From an uncultured Butyrivibrio sp. (GTDB taxonomy: Bacteria > Bacillota > Clostridia > Lachnospirales > Lachnospiraceae), in NCBI GenBank assembly GCA_946546925.1, contig CAMNOS010000010.1, positions 1 through 40,247 of the forward strand: a stretch of 40,247 bases of DNA, in the 5' to 3' direction. The notes below the pieces were generated by a model, which saw nothing but the letters and a program-made list of their open reading frames with translations, had not been told where the DNA came from and did no database searches. This document shows, one piece after another, positions 1-8,536 of the stretch. A program made the translations under genes and the position numbers. Numbering within the stretch: position 1 is the stretch's first letter; the number at the start of each line of letters is the position of its first letter.

Positions 1-1696
1 CCTCAATTTCCTTGTATGTAGCCTTCGACTCAGCACTTGTAGCATCAATCTCATCAAGATTAATTTCTATCTCGATATGATCATCAGGCTTTTGTTGGGA
101 CAGAAGAACAACAGTCTCCACATGTCCGCTCCAGGGGAACATATCGCAGGGGCGCACTTTTTTAAGCTCATACCCTCCATCGCACAGGATCCTGAGGTCC
201 CTGGCTAAGGTAGCAGAGTCGCAGCTGACGTAGACAATGCGGGTTGGCGCCATCCTGAGCATGGTATCAAGGCATTTCTCATCACATCCCTTTCTGGGCG
301 GGTCAACCACGATGACGTCGGGGTGGAGAGCAGAGCTGCTGCTTAACATATGCATGTCACCTATCGCATCTGCAGTTCCGGCCCCGGACTCAGAAGCCGG
401 GTCTTCGGCTGCCACAGCTGCAGATTCTGAGCCATCAGTTGCCACAGCTGCAGATTCTACGACACCATCAGGCATGGCTCCAGCCTTGGCTGCTTCCGCT
501 TCCCGTTCATAGAACCCGGGCAGTACCTCCTCGGCCTTGCCGCACATGAAGGTGGCATTGTCTATGCCGTTGCGCAACGCATTCTTTTTAGCATCCTCGA
601 TGGCCTCGGGGATGATCTCGACACCGTATACGCTTCCTGCGCTCTTTGCCATTGAAAGCGTTATGGTACCGATGCCGCAGTAAAGGTCCCAGACCGTCTC
701 CTTTCCCGTAAGTCCTGCATATTCAAGGGCCTGTCCGTAGAGTTTCTCTGTCTGAGCGGGGTTAACCTGATAAAAAGACAGGGGTGATATCTCAAACTCA
801 AGTCCCCTGAGGGTGTCCCTGATGACGGGTTCTCCCCAGATATTGTGTATCTTGAGCCCCATTATCACATTGGTCTTTTGGGTGTTAATGCTGACAGAGA
901 TTGATGTCATTCCGGGGATCTTAGAAAGCGCACTCACCAGCTCCTGCTGCCCGGGTATAAATTCGGTGAATGAATTTTTCCCGCTGATGTGACCTTTTTT
1001 ACCTTCAACGTAATTCACTACAAGGCACACCATGATCTGCCCGCTCTCAAAACCTTTGCGGATCAGCAAATGACGGACCAATCCAAGTCCGGTAGTCTCA
1101 TCATATGCGCTGACATGGAACTTATCCATGTGCTGCAGGAGAATATCCAGGATCTCCTTATTCTCCTCTACTCCGATAAGACAGTCTTCAACAGGAATGA
1201 TGCTATGGGTCCTTCCTGCGTAGAAACCTGCCACGATCCTGCCGCTCTTATCCCGCCCGATGGGGTACTGGGCCTTGTTCCTGTATCTCCAGGGTTCATC
1301 CATTCCGATGACCGGCTCTATTATCCCGTCGATAAAGTCCCCGTCAAAGCCTCCAAGCCTCACGATATTGTTCCGGACCTTGTTCTGTTTGAACTCGAGC
1401 TGCCTTGCATAGGTCATGTTCTGAAGCTGACATCCGCCGCACTGTCTGGCGATTGGACACAAAGCCTTTTGCCTGTAAGGCGATGGGGCGATGACCTCCT
1501 CCAGGTGCGCGTAGGCATAGTTCTTTTTGGCCTTCATGATCTTGGCCCGAACCTCATCCCCGATAACCGCATCTTTAATAAAGAGGGTATAGCCATCAAC
1601 CTTGCCTATGCCCTCTCCGTCATTTCCTATATCTGTAATTTCCACTGTCAGTATCTGATCCTTGCTGTACTGACTTAGAGACTTTTCTTTTCCCAT
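1..1696 (-). CDS. 23S rRNA (uracil-5-)-methyltransferase, RumA/RlmD/TrmA family (3' end outside window)
   Basis: Minus-strand reading frame from ATG at 1696 (MGKEKSLSQYSKDQILTVEI..., TRAM-like N-terminus; CPIARQCGGCQLQHMTY Fe-S cysteine cluster; VWDLYCGIGTITLSMA SAM motif; VDPPRKGCDEK catalytic-region motif; WSGHVETVVLLS). Frame is open to position 1. Missing from the supplied ORF track because it is partial. Confidence 0.93.
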   Translation of the reverse strand, partial: MGKEKSLSQYSKDQILTVEITDIGNDGEGIGKVDGYTLFIKDAVIGDEVRAKIMKAKKNYAYAHLEEVIAPSPYRQKALCPIARQCGGCQLQNMTYARQLEFKQNKVRNNIVRLGGFDGDFIDGIIEPVIGMDEPWRYRNKAQYPIGRDKSGRIVAGFYAGRTHSIIPVEDCLIGVEENKEILDILLQHMDKFHVSAYDETTGLGLVRHLLIRKGFESGQIMVCLVVNYVEGKKGHISGKNSFTEFIPGQQELVSALSKIPGMTSISVSINTQKTNVIMGLKIHNIWGEPVIRDTLRGLEFEISPLSFYQVNPAQTEKLYGQALEYAGLTGKETVWDLYCGIGTITLSMAKSAGSVYGVEIIPEAIEDAKKNALRNGIDNATFMCGKAEEVLPGFYEREAEAAKAGAMPDGVVESAAVATDGSESAAVAAEDPASESGAGTADAIGDMHMLSSSSALHPDVIVVDPPRKGCDEKCLDTMLRMAPTRIVYVSCDSATLARDLRILCDGGYELKKVRPCDMFPWSGHVETVVLLSQQKPDDHIEIEINLDEIDATSAESKATYKEIE

Positions 1697-1768
1697 ATAT
1701 AACCTCACCTTCCGAAACCACTTCCCTCTAAGGCGCTAACTGTGGCCAAATGGCATAGCCCGTTCCTG

Positions 1769-2266
1769 TCACTTTTCATTCCACTTGAGTCTGTGCAGCT
1801 CGCCTTTTTTCTCAAGACCGGCGAAATCGTTCTGCCTCAGGGCTTCGTAAAGCACTATGGCCACGGAGTTGGACAGATTAAGGCTCCTGATGTCCTCTCC
1901 CATGGGAATCCTTATGCAGAACTCCTCGTTGTCCACAAGGATCTCCTCAGGTATCCCGGCGCTCTCCTTGCCGAACATGATGTAGTCATCCATGGCAAAA
2001 GAGACATCGCAGTAGCTCTTCTTCGCCTTGGTGGTGGCGTACCAGATCCTTGCTCCGGGGTGCTGCGCCTTAAAATCCGCGTAGTCTATATAGCGGGTTA
2101 CGTCAAGCTTCTCCCAGTAGTCCATGCCCGCGCGCCTAAGTTCTTTTTCTCCAAGGCGAAACCCCAGAGGCTCTATGAGGTGTAGGGGTGTTCTCGTGGC
2201 TACGCAGGTTCTTCCTATGTTTCCGGTATTCTGTGGTATTTCAGGCTGATGCAAAACTATATTCAT
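1769..2266 (-). CDS. trmL: tRNA (cytidine(34)-2'-O)-methyltransferase, TrmL (SPOUT family)
   Basis: MNIVLHQPEIPQNTGNIGRTC...IPMGEDIRSLNLSNSVAIVLYEALRQ: typical TrmL/YibK motifs. Confidence 0.93.
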   Translation of the reverse strand: MNIVLHQPEIPQNTGNIGRTCVATRTPLHLIEPLGFRLGEKELRRAGMDYWEKLDVTRYIDYADFKAQHPGARIWYATTKAKKSYCDVSFAMDDYIMFGKESAGIPEEILVDNEEFCIRIPMGEDIRSLNLSNSVAIVLYEALRQNDFAGLEKKGELHRLKWNEK

Positions 2267-2313
2267 TGAAAATCATTAACCTTCTAAATTCTGTATGCTC
2301 AAAAGTGGCACCC

Positions 2314-2376
2314 TGACCCCTGGGGACGGAGTCGAGGGGACAAATTTTGTCCCCTCGACTCCGTCCCCAGGGGTCA
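2314..2376. repeat. Perfect 31-bp inverted repeat with 1-nt centre (REP/MITE-like palindrome)
   Basis: tgacccctggggacggagtcgaggggacaaa t tttgtcccctcgactccgtccccaggggtca; the two arms are exact reverse complements. The right edge is the TGA stop codon of the adjacent kinase gene. Confidence 0.95.
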
Positions 2377-3810
2377 TTCGTCTTCGTCCGCATCCATGGC
2401 GGCGGACTTGGGAAGGGAGAAGATGAACTCCGTTCCGACTCCAGGTGTGCTTATGACGTTGATGTTCTCGTCGTGGGCCTTGATTATTTCTTTGACGATG
2501 GAAAGGCCGAGTCCTGTGCCCTTCTTGTCCTTGCCCCTTGAAAGGTCGGACTTGTAGAACCTGTCAAAGATAAGCTTCTGGTCCTCCTTGGGGATTCCTA
2601 TTCCGGAGTCCTTGACGGAGACAAAGACCTTGCTGTGTTTCTCGGTGGTCTCGATCTTGATTGAGGAGTCATGGTGACTGAACTTAATGGCGTTGTCCAC
2701 CAGATTGTAGAGCACCTGCTGAATTTTGCTGACATCTGCGCTCACCAGCATCTTCTCATCCGTAAGTACAAGCTCTATGGAGATATTCTTCTCAATACAG
2801 GTTCCGCCGAAGGACTCGGCAACCTTTCTTATAACGCCGTTTATGTCAAAGTCGCTCTTATCAAGAAGCATTCCCTTGGTGCTCATGTTGTTGAGAGTCA
2901 GCATCTCGTTGGTGAGCTTTGTGAGCCTGTCTGTCTCATTGATGACTATACCGAGATACTTCTCGTACATCTCGGGTGGGATCGTCCCGTCCTGCATCGC
3001 CACTAGATATCCTCTGATGGATGTCAGCGGCGACCTGAAGTCATGCGAGACGTTGGCTATAAACTTCTTCTGGTCATCTTCCTGCCTTGCGATCTCTCCC
3101 GCCATATATGCCAGCGACGCGGCAAGATAACCCATCTCGTCCTCTGACTCCACAGAAAACTCGTAGCTCATGTTCCCTGCAGCATACTGCTCGGTGGCAG
3201 TTGTGATCTTGCGAAGCGGCACATATACCAGCTCCGTGAAGAATATGAGGATTATCATGGACAGCAGGAAAAGAACTATCAGCATCAGATAGGAGATGTT
3301 CAGAAACGTATTGGCCTTCTCCTGAATGGCTGCGATCGGAGTATGTATCACCACGTAGGCCTGCACCTTGTAATCCGCAGTTATCGGTGCAAAGACGCTG
3401 AGCATCTCGCGGTTAAAAGAGCCCCAGAAGTCGCCTGTTGTGTAGTATGAGCTTCCGGTGACCGTGGGATCAAATCCATCGATCACTATCTCATCTTTTG
3501 GTCCGATGCTCCTTGCAGAGTCAAGAACAAGTCTCCCTGAAGGGTTGACTATCCATATGGGGGAGCCGTCCATGTAAACAGACAGAGATGAGAGCTCTCC
3601 GTACACCGTCTCAAGAGAAGTCTCTGCATTATATAGATCCGCAGCATATGTGTTGGCTATCTGGGTCGCCATCCGGTACATGCCATCTGCCTTGTCACGC
3701 CGTAGTCTGTCATATGTCATGCCATAGACAAAGGTCGCCACAACAATAAACCCAAATATGCCAAACAAAAGATATGCCAGCAGAAATTTCAGGTAAAGAG
3801 TTCTTTTCAT
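2374..3810 (-). CDS. Membrane sensor histidine kinase (extracytoplasmic loop, HAMP, HisKA, HATPase)
   Basis: Two TM segments, HAMP-like linker, FIANVSHDFRSPLTSIRGY H-box, QQVLYNLVDNAIKFSHH N-box, [30 protein letters not shown]. Confidence 0.95.
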   Translation of the reverse strand: MKRTLYLKFLLAYLLFGIFGFIVVATFVYGMTYDRLRRDKADGMYRMATQIANTYAADLYNAETSLETVYGELSSLSVYMDGSPIWIVNPSGRLVLDSARSIGPKDEIVIDGFDPTVTGSSYYTTGDFWGSFNREMLSVFAPITADYKVQAYVVIHTPIAAIQEKANTFLNISYLMLIVLFLLSMIILIFFTELVYVPLRKITTATEQYAAGNMSYEFSVESEDEMGYLAASLAYMAGEIARQEDDQKKFIANVSHDFRSPLTSIRGYLVAMQDGTIPPEMYEKYLGIVINETDRLTKLTNEMLTLNNMSTKGMLLDKSDFDINGVIRKVAESFGGTCIEKNISIELVLTDEKMLVSADVSKIQQVLYNLVDNAIKFSHHDSSIKIETTEKHSKVFVSVKDSGIGIPKEDQKLIFDRFYKSDLSRGKDKKGTGLGLSIVKEIIKAHDENINVISTPGVGTEFIFSLPKSAAMDADEDE

Positions 3811-4512
3811 TTACTGCTGTACCTCAAACTTATAGCCTATGCCCCAGATGGTTGCGAGCTTCCACTTGTCATGGTCACTAAGCTTCTCCCTGAGGCGCTT
3901 TATGTGGACATCAACGGTTCTGGTATCGCCAATGTACTCATAGCCCCATATCTGGTCAAGCAGCTGCTCCCTGGTAAATACATGGTTGGGTGAAGATGCA
4001 AGGAAGTACAATAGTTCCAGCTCCTTGGGAGGCATATCCACCCTCTCGCCCATATATGTAACCGAATAATTGGTCATATTGATCTCGAGATCCGGATATC
4101 TTACCACCTTGTCATCAGATTGCTGTATCTCTGCCACCTGAGGCTTGTATCTCCGAAGAACAGCCTTGACTCTTGCAACCAGTTCTTTTGAATCAAAGGG
4201 CTTCTCCATGTAGTCATCAGCTCCCATCTCAAGGCCGAGCACCTTGTCAAACACCTCTCCCTTTGCAGAGAGCATGATGATCGGAACCTGTGACCTGGTC
4301 CTTATCTCGCGGCAGACCTGATAGCCGTCGATTCCCGGAAGCATCAGATCAAGCAGCACAAGGTTGGGTCTGAAGCTGTCAAAGGCTCCTATGGCCGTCT
4401 CCCCATCGTTGCATATCCTGGTCTCAAAGCACTCTTTAACAAGGTAAAGAGATATCAGCTCTGCAATATTGTTGTCATCGTCCACAATTAAAATCTTCTG
4501 TTTGCTAACCAT
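3811..4512 (-). CDS. OmpR/PhoB-family response regulator
   Basis: ILIVDDDNNIAELIS, VLLDLMLPGIDG, GADDYMEKPF receiver motifs and winged-helix DNA-binding end (TREQLLDQIWGYEYIGDTRTVDVHIKRLREKL). Directly upstream of the kinase gene. Confidence 0.96.
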   Translation of the reverse strand: MVSKQKILIVDDDNNIAELISLYLVKECFETRICNDGETAIGAFDSFRPNLVLLDLMLPGIDGYQVCREIRTRSQVPIIMLSAKGEVFDKVLGLEMGADDYMEKPFDSKELVARVKAVLRRYKPQVAEIQQSDDKVVRYPDLEINMTNYSVTYMGERVDMPPKELELLYFLASSPNHVFTREQLLDQIWGYEYIGDTRTVDVHIKRLREKLSDHDKWKLATIWGIGYKFEVQQ

Positions 4513-4522
4513 TTCCCCACTC

Positions 4523-6913
4523 CTACTTTATAAATGTAACTATTGTAACCCCTGCGTCCCCTTCGCCGAACTCCCCAAGCTTAAAGGACTTGACATACGG
4601 AACCCCCTTCAGATACGTATGAACCGCCTGTCTGAGCGCCCCTGTGCCTTTTCCGTGCACCACCCTGACGCTGCCAAGATGTGACATGTACGCGTCATCA
4701 AGGTACTTATCAAGGGCAGCCACCGCATCATCCGAGTTCTTTCCTATAAGATTGATCTCAGTCCTGATATTGGCTGCTCTTGTGAGATCCATCTTCCCGG
4801 AAGAATTGTTCCTTCCGTAGAATTTCTTCATCGCAGCTTTAGGATCCTCATCCCCTATGAGAACCAGGTCTTTGATGTTGGCCTTGGTCTTCATTATGCC
4901 GCACTGTATAAAGAGATTGCCGTCCTTGTCAGGCTTTGAGCTGATCGTACCCTTAAGCCCCATCGACACGATCCTGACGCTCTCGCCCAGTTTAAGCTGT
5001 GACTCCTTGAGGATCGGATGAGTCTCCTTTGGCTGCTCCTTTTTGGCTGCTGCCTTATTCCTGTCTGAAATCCTGTTGCTGAGCTTTGTCCTCTCGCGCT
5101 CAAGGTCCTGCATAGAAGCACCGGGACCGGCCTTCCTGAAGGCTTTTATCGTCTCATCCGCAACTTCCTTGGCTTCCATCAGGATCTCTCTGGCCTCTTC
5201 ATTGGCCTTTCTAAGGATCTCATCCCTCTGGGAATCTAAACGGTCAGTCTTTTTCTCCAGTTCACTCCTCAGCTCTGCGGCCTCTTTCTTGTACTGCTCA
5301 ATCTCAAGGCGCTCATTTTCTATGATCTTGCGGCTCTTCTCAAGGTCCGCTAAAAGGTCCTCAAACTTCCTGTCATCTGTACCGATCTGCTGCCTCGCCG
5401 CTTCGATGATGCGGTCCGAGAGCCCAAGCTTTGAGGATATGGCAAAGGCGTTGCTCTTACCCGGAAGCCCTATGAGAACCCTGTAAGTAGGCCTTAGGGA
5501 TTCCACATCAAACTCGCAGCTGGCATTTTTTACGCCCTTTGTATTGAGGGCATAGACCTTGAGCTCGCTGTAGTGTGTGGTTGCCATTGTGCGTATCCTT
5601 CTCTGATGAAGGTCATTGAGGATCGCGATGGCAAGGGCCGCACCCTCTGTGGGGTCCGTTCCCGCGCCAAGCTCATCAAACAGACACAGTGAGTTCTCAT
5701 CGGCATTGTCCAGTATAGAAACAGTGTTTGTCATATGGGACGAGAACGTGGACAGAGACTGCTCTATGCTCTGCTCGTCTCCGATATCCGCATAGACCTC
5801 TTCAAACACTGAAAGTTCCGACCTGTCGCCGGCAGGAATCGCCAGCCCCGCCTGTCCCATAAGGGTCAAAAGACCTACAGTCTTAAGTGTGACTGTCTTA
5901 CCACCGGTATTGGGTCCCGTTATTATCAGCATATCAAAATCACGACCCACGTATACATCTATAGGAACCACTTTTTTCTTATCTATAAGAGGATGCCTTG
6001 CCTTCTTGAGATCTATTGCGTGATGCTCATTGAATATAGGCGTTATGGCATTTATCTCAAGCGCATAGGAGGCCTTGGCAAATATAAAGTCAAGGTCCGT
6101 CATGATATCACAGTCATATCTGATGGACTCGATATACTCTCCCGCCCTGAGACTGAGTTCCGAGAGTATCTTGTCTATCTCAGCCTTCTCCTGAAGTGCC
6201 ATCTCCCTGAGCTTGTTGTTCAGTTCCACAATTGCCGAAGGCTCTATGAAAAGAGTTGACCCCGATGATGACTGGTCGTGAACGATACCGCTTATCTGTG
6301 ACTTGTACTCTGCCTTAACAGGAATGCAATATCTGTCCCCTCTCATTGTGACAACCGCATCCTGGAGATAAGATCTCATGCTGCCACTCAGCATCCTGCC
6401 CAGCTGGTCGTGGATCCTGTCGTTGGTGAGCATGATCCCCCTCCTTATGTGCCGTAGCGCAGGACTTGCATCCGGGCTCATCTCATCCTCGGAAACTATA
6501 CACCTTCTTATCTCAGTTGAAAGAGGGGTCAGCGGTTCAAGAAGGTCAAAACTCTCAGCCAGCGAATCCTTCTCATCATCTTCCCTGGCACTTCTTCCGT
6601 AGTTTTTAACCCTTCCCACATTTTCAAGGAAGGCCGCCAGCTGCAAGAGTCCTCTCATATCCAGTGAGCTGCCTATCTTAAGCGCCTTGAGGGTTCCATC
6701 AAAATTCCTGTTGTCGCCGAAATTAACGGATCCTTTTTTGAATATCCTGGCTATAGCATCTCCGGTTCTTGTCTGATCCGCTCTTATCTGCCTTATGTCA
6801 GTCGAAGGAAGAAGATCCCGGCAGAGTTTCCTTCCCGGATCTGATGTTGCATGCTCTGAGAGCCTTTCTATTATCTTATCGTACTCAAGTACGTGAAGAG
6901 CTTTTGCATTCAT
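4523..6913 (-). CDS. mutS2: Endonuclease MutS2 (MutS core ATPase plus C-terminal Smr domain)
   Basis: ITGPNTGGKTVTLKTVGLL Walker A, LCLFDELGAGTDPTEGAALA, TTHYSELK, C-terminal Smr-like VRVVHGKGTGALRQAVHTYLK. Confidence 0.96.
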   Translation of the reverse strand: MNAKALHVLEYDKIIERLSEHATSDPGRKLCRDLLPSTDIRQIRADQTRTGDAIARIFKKGSVNFGDNRNFDGTLKALKIGSSLDMRGLLQLAAFLENVGRVKNYGRSAREDDEKDSLAESFDLLEPLTPLSTEIRRCIVSEDEMSPDASPALRHIRRGIMLTNDRIHDQLGRMLSGSMRSYLQDAVVTMRGDRYCIPVKAEYKSQISGIVHDQSSSGSTLFIEPSAIVELNNKLREMALQEKAEIDKILSELSLRAGEYIESIRYDCDIMTDLDFIFAKASYALEINAITPIFNEHHAIDLKKARHPLIDKKKVVPIDVYVGRDFDMLIITGPNTGGKTVTLKTVGLLTLMGQAGLAIPAGDRSELSVFEEVYADIGDEQSIEQSLSTFSSHMTNTVSILDNADENSLCLFDELGAGTDPTEGAALAIAILNDLHQRRIRTMATTHYSELKVYALNTKGVKNASCEFDVESLRPTYRVLIGLPGKSNAFAISSKLGLSDRIIEAARQQIGTDDRKFEDLLADLEKSRKIIENERLEIEQYKKEAAELRSELEKKTDRLDSQRDEILRKANEEAREILMEAKEVADETIKAFRKAGPGASMQDLERERTKLSNRISDRNKAAAKKEQPKETHPILKESQLKLGESVRIVSMGLKGTISSKPDKDGNLFIQCGIMKTKANIKDLVLIGDEDPKAAMKKFYGRNNSSGKMDLTRAANIRTEINLIGKNSDDAVAALDKYLDDAYMSHLGSVRVVHGKGTGALRQAVHTYLKGVPYVKSFKLGEFGEGDAGVTIVTFIK

Positions 6914-6997
6914 GAAAACATAATTACCTTTTCTTTTACCTATTAATCCAAATTACAGTTTATCATTTATAAACAGGCATGGCTAGTGCGCTTTGCT

Positions 6998-8536
6998 TCA
7001 ATACGCCCCCTTCTTTACAACTCTTGCAGCCTCTTCCTGTATGTTTCTGTCATAAGAAAGTACAGGTTCAGTATCCCTGCCACGTATCCTTCTGTCTATG
7101 TAGTTGCGGGTAATGCGGACCACAAGAGGTGTAAGCATCAGTATTCCCACAAGGTTCGGTATCATCATAAATCCGTTAAAGGTATCTGAAATGTCCCAGG
7201 CAAGCGAAGGTTCAAGGACAGCTCCAAGAACGATGATCAGTATGAACAGTACTCTGTAAAGCTTGGCCCAGAACACTCCGAAGAGGTACTCAACCACCTT
7301 GGAACCGTAGTAGGACCAGCAGACTACCGTTGTAAAGGCAAACAGTGTCACTGCCATGACTACAAAGATTTCACCCGGATATCCCAGTGTATCGCCGAAG
7401 ACCTTGGCCACCAGAGTGGCATCATCAGTTCCTGCAGCAACCGCGCCGCTCTCAAGGTCGATAGCACCTGAGCTTAAGACGACAAACGCAGTCATGGTAC
7501 AGATCACGATGGTATCAAGAAACACCTCTGCAATTCCCCACAGCCCCTGCTTGACGGGTTCTCTTGCACAGGAATTGACGTGAGCCATAACAGAGGAGCC
7601 AAGCCCCGCCTCATTGGAGAAAACACCCCTTTTGCACCCGCTTTTTATGGTGTTCATGGCCACCTGCACAGCAGTACCTGCAGCACCTCCCCGAAGTGCA
7701 TCAGGCCCCAGGGCGAATCTGAATATCGAAGCTGCAACAGCCGGGAGCATCTTAACATGAAAGATGATGACAACCAGGCACCCGGCAATATAGACAGCAG
7801 ACATCACCGGGATGATCTTTTCCGAAAAATAAGAAAGACGCCTGAATCCGCCCATGATGATAACAGCGCCTGCCAGCATTAAAGCGACGCCTATCCCCAG
7901 ATCAACCATGGATGCCCCGGCAAAGGTCCCCATGTCAATGCCCTCAAAAAACGTCGCATGGACATTTAGCGTGATCTTGTTAATCTGTCCCAGATTGCCG
8001 ATACCGAATGATGCAAATATGGTAAATACACAGAACATCACCGCCAGTACTTTCCCCAGCCTTTTCGTGCTCTTTTTTGCCCCAAGTCCGTCTTCGAGAT
8101 AATACATTGCACCACCTGACCAGGCTCCTTCCTGATTCCTTCTCCTGTAATAGATGCCAAGGACATTCTCAGAGAACTTGATCATCATTCCCAGTATGGC
8201 TGCGATCCACATCCAGAAAACCGCGCCCGGACCGCCTATGCATATGGCTGTAGACACTCCGGCAATATTGCCGGTTCCTATAGTGGAAGCCATGGCAGTG
8301 CAGAAAGCCCTGAACTGCGATATCGCGCCGGCATCGTTGATGACTCTGCCCTCGCCCTTAACACTTCCAAAGGTATTCTTCCACCAGTGCCCCCCATGTC
8401 TTATCTGAAATGCTCCCAAAGAAACCATGCAGACAAGTCCGGTTCCCAGAAGCAGTATGAGACCAAAGGTTCCCCAGACAAAAGAATTCAGCGAACTATT
8501 TACTTTTTCAACAACCCGAAATAAAGATTCGATCAT
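6998..8536 (-). CDS. Alanine/glycine:cation symporter (AGCS/AlsT family)
   Basis: Polytopic membrane protein with TGNIAGVSTAICIGGPGAVFWMW, GVFSNEAGLGSSVMAH. Start codon overlaps the upstream stop by 4 nt (ATGA, 8533-8536). Confidence 0.93.
   Translation of the reverse strand: MIESLFRVVEKVNSSLNSFVWGTFGLILLLGTGLVCMVSLGAFQIRHGGHWWKNTFGSVKGEGRVINDAGAISQFRAFCTAMASTIGTGNIAGVSTAICIGGPGAVFWMWIAAILGMMIKFSENVLGIYYRRRNQEGAWSGGAMYYLEDGLGAKKSTKRLGKVLAVMFCVFTIFASFGIGNLGQINKITLNVHATFFEGIDMGTFAGASMVDLGIGVALMLAGAVIIMGGFRRLSYFSEKIIPVMSAVYIAGCLVVIIFHVKMLPAVAASIFRFALGPDALRGGAAGTAVQVAMNTIKSGCKRGVFSNEAGLGSSVMAHVNSCAREPVKQGLWGIAEVFLDTIVICTMTAFVVLSSGAIDLESGAVAAGTDDATLVAKVFGDTLGYPGEIFVVMAVTLFAFTTVVCWSYYGSKVVEYLFGVFWAKLYRVLFILIIVLGAVLEPSLAWDISDTFNGFMMIPNLVGILMLTPLVVRITRNYIDRRIRGRDTEPVLSYDRNIQEEAARVVKKGAY

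Noticed and set aside
237-512. 91-aa plus-strand ORF rich in Ala/Ser
   Set aside because: Shadow of the RumA low-complexity insertion on the opposite strand.
989-1678. 229-aa plus-strand ORF
   Set aside because: Antisense to the RumA methyltransferase frame, which is the real gene and is missing from the track because it is cut by the window edge.
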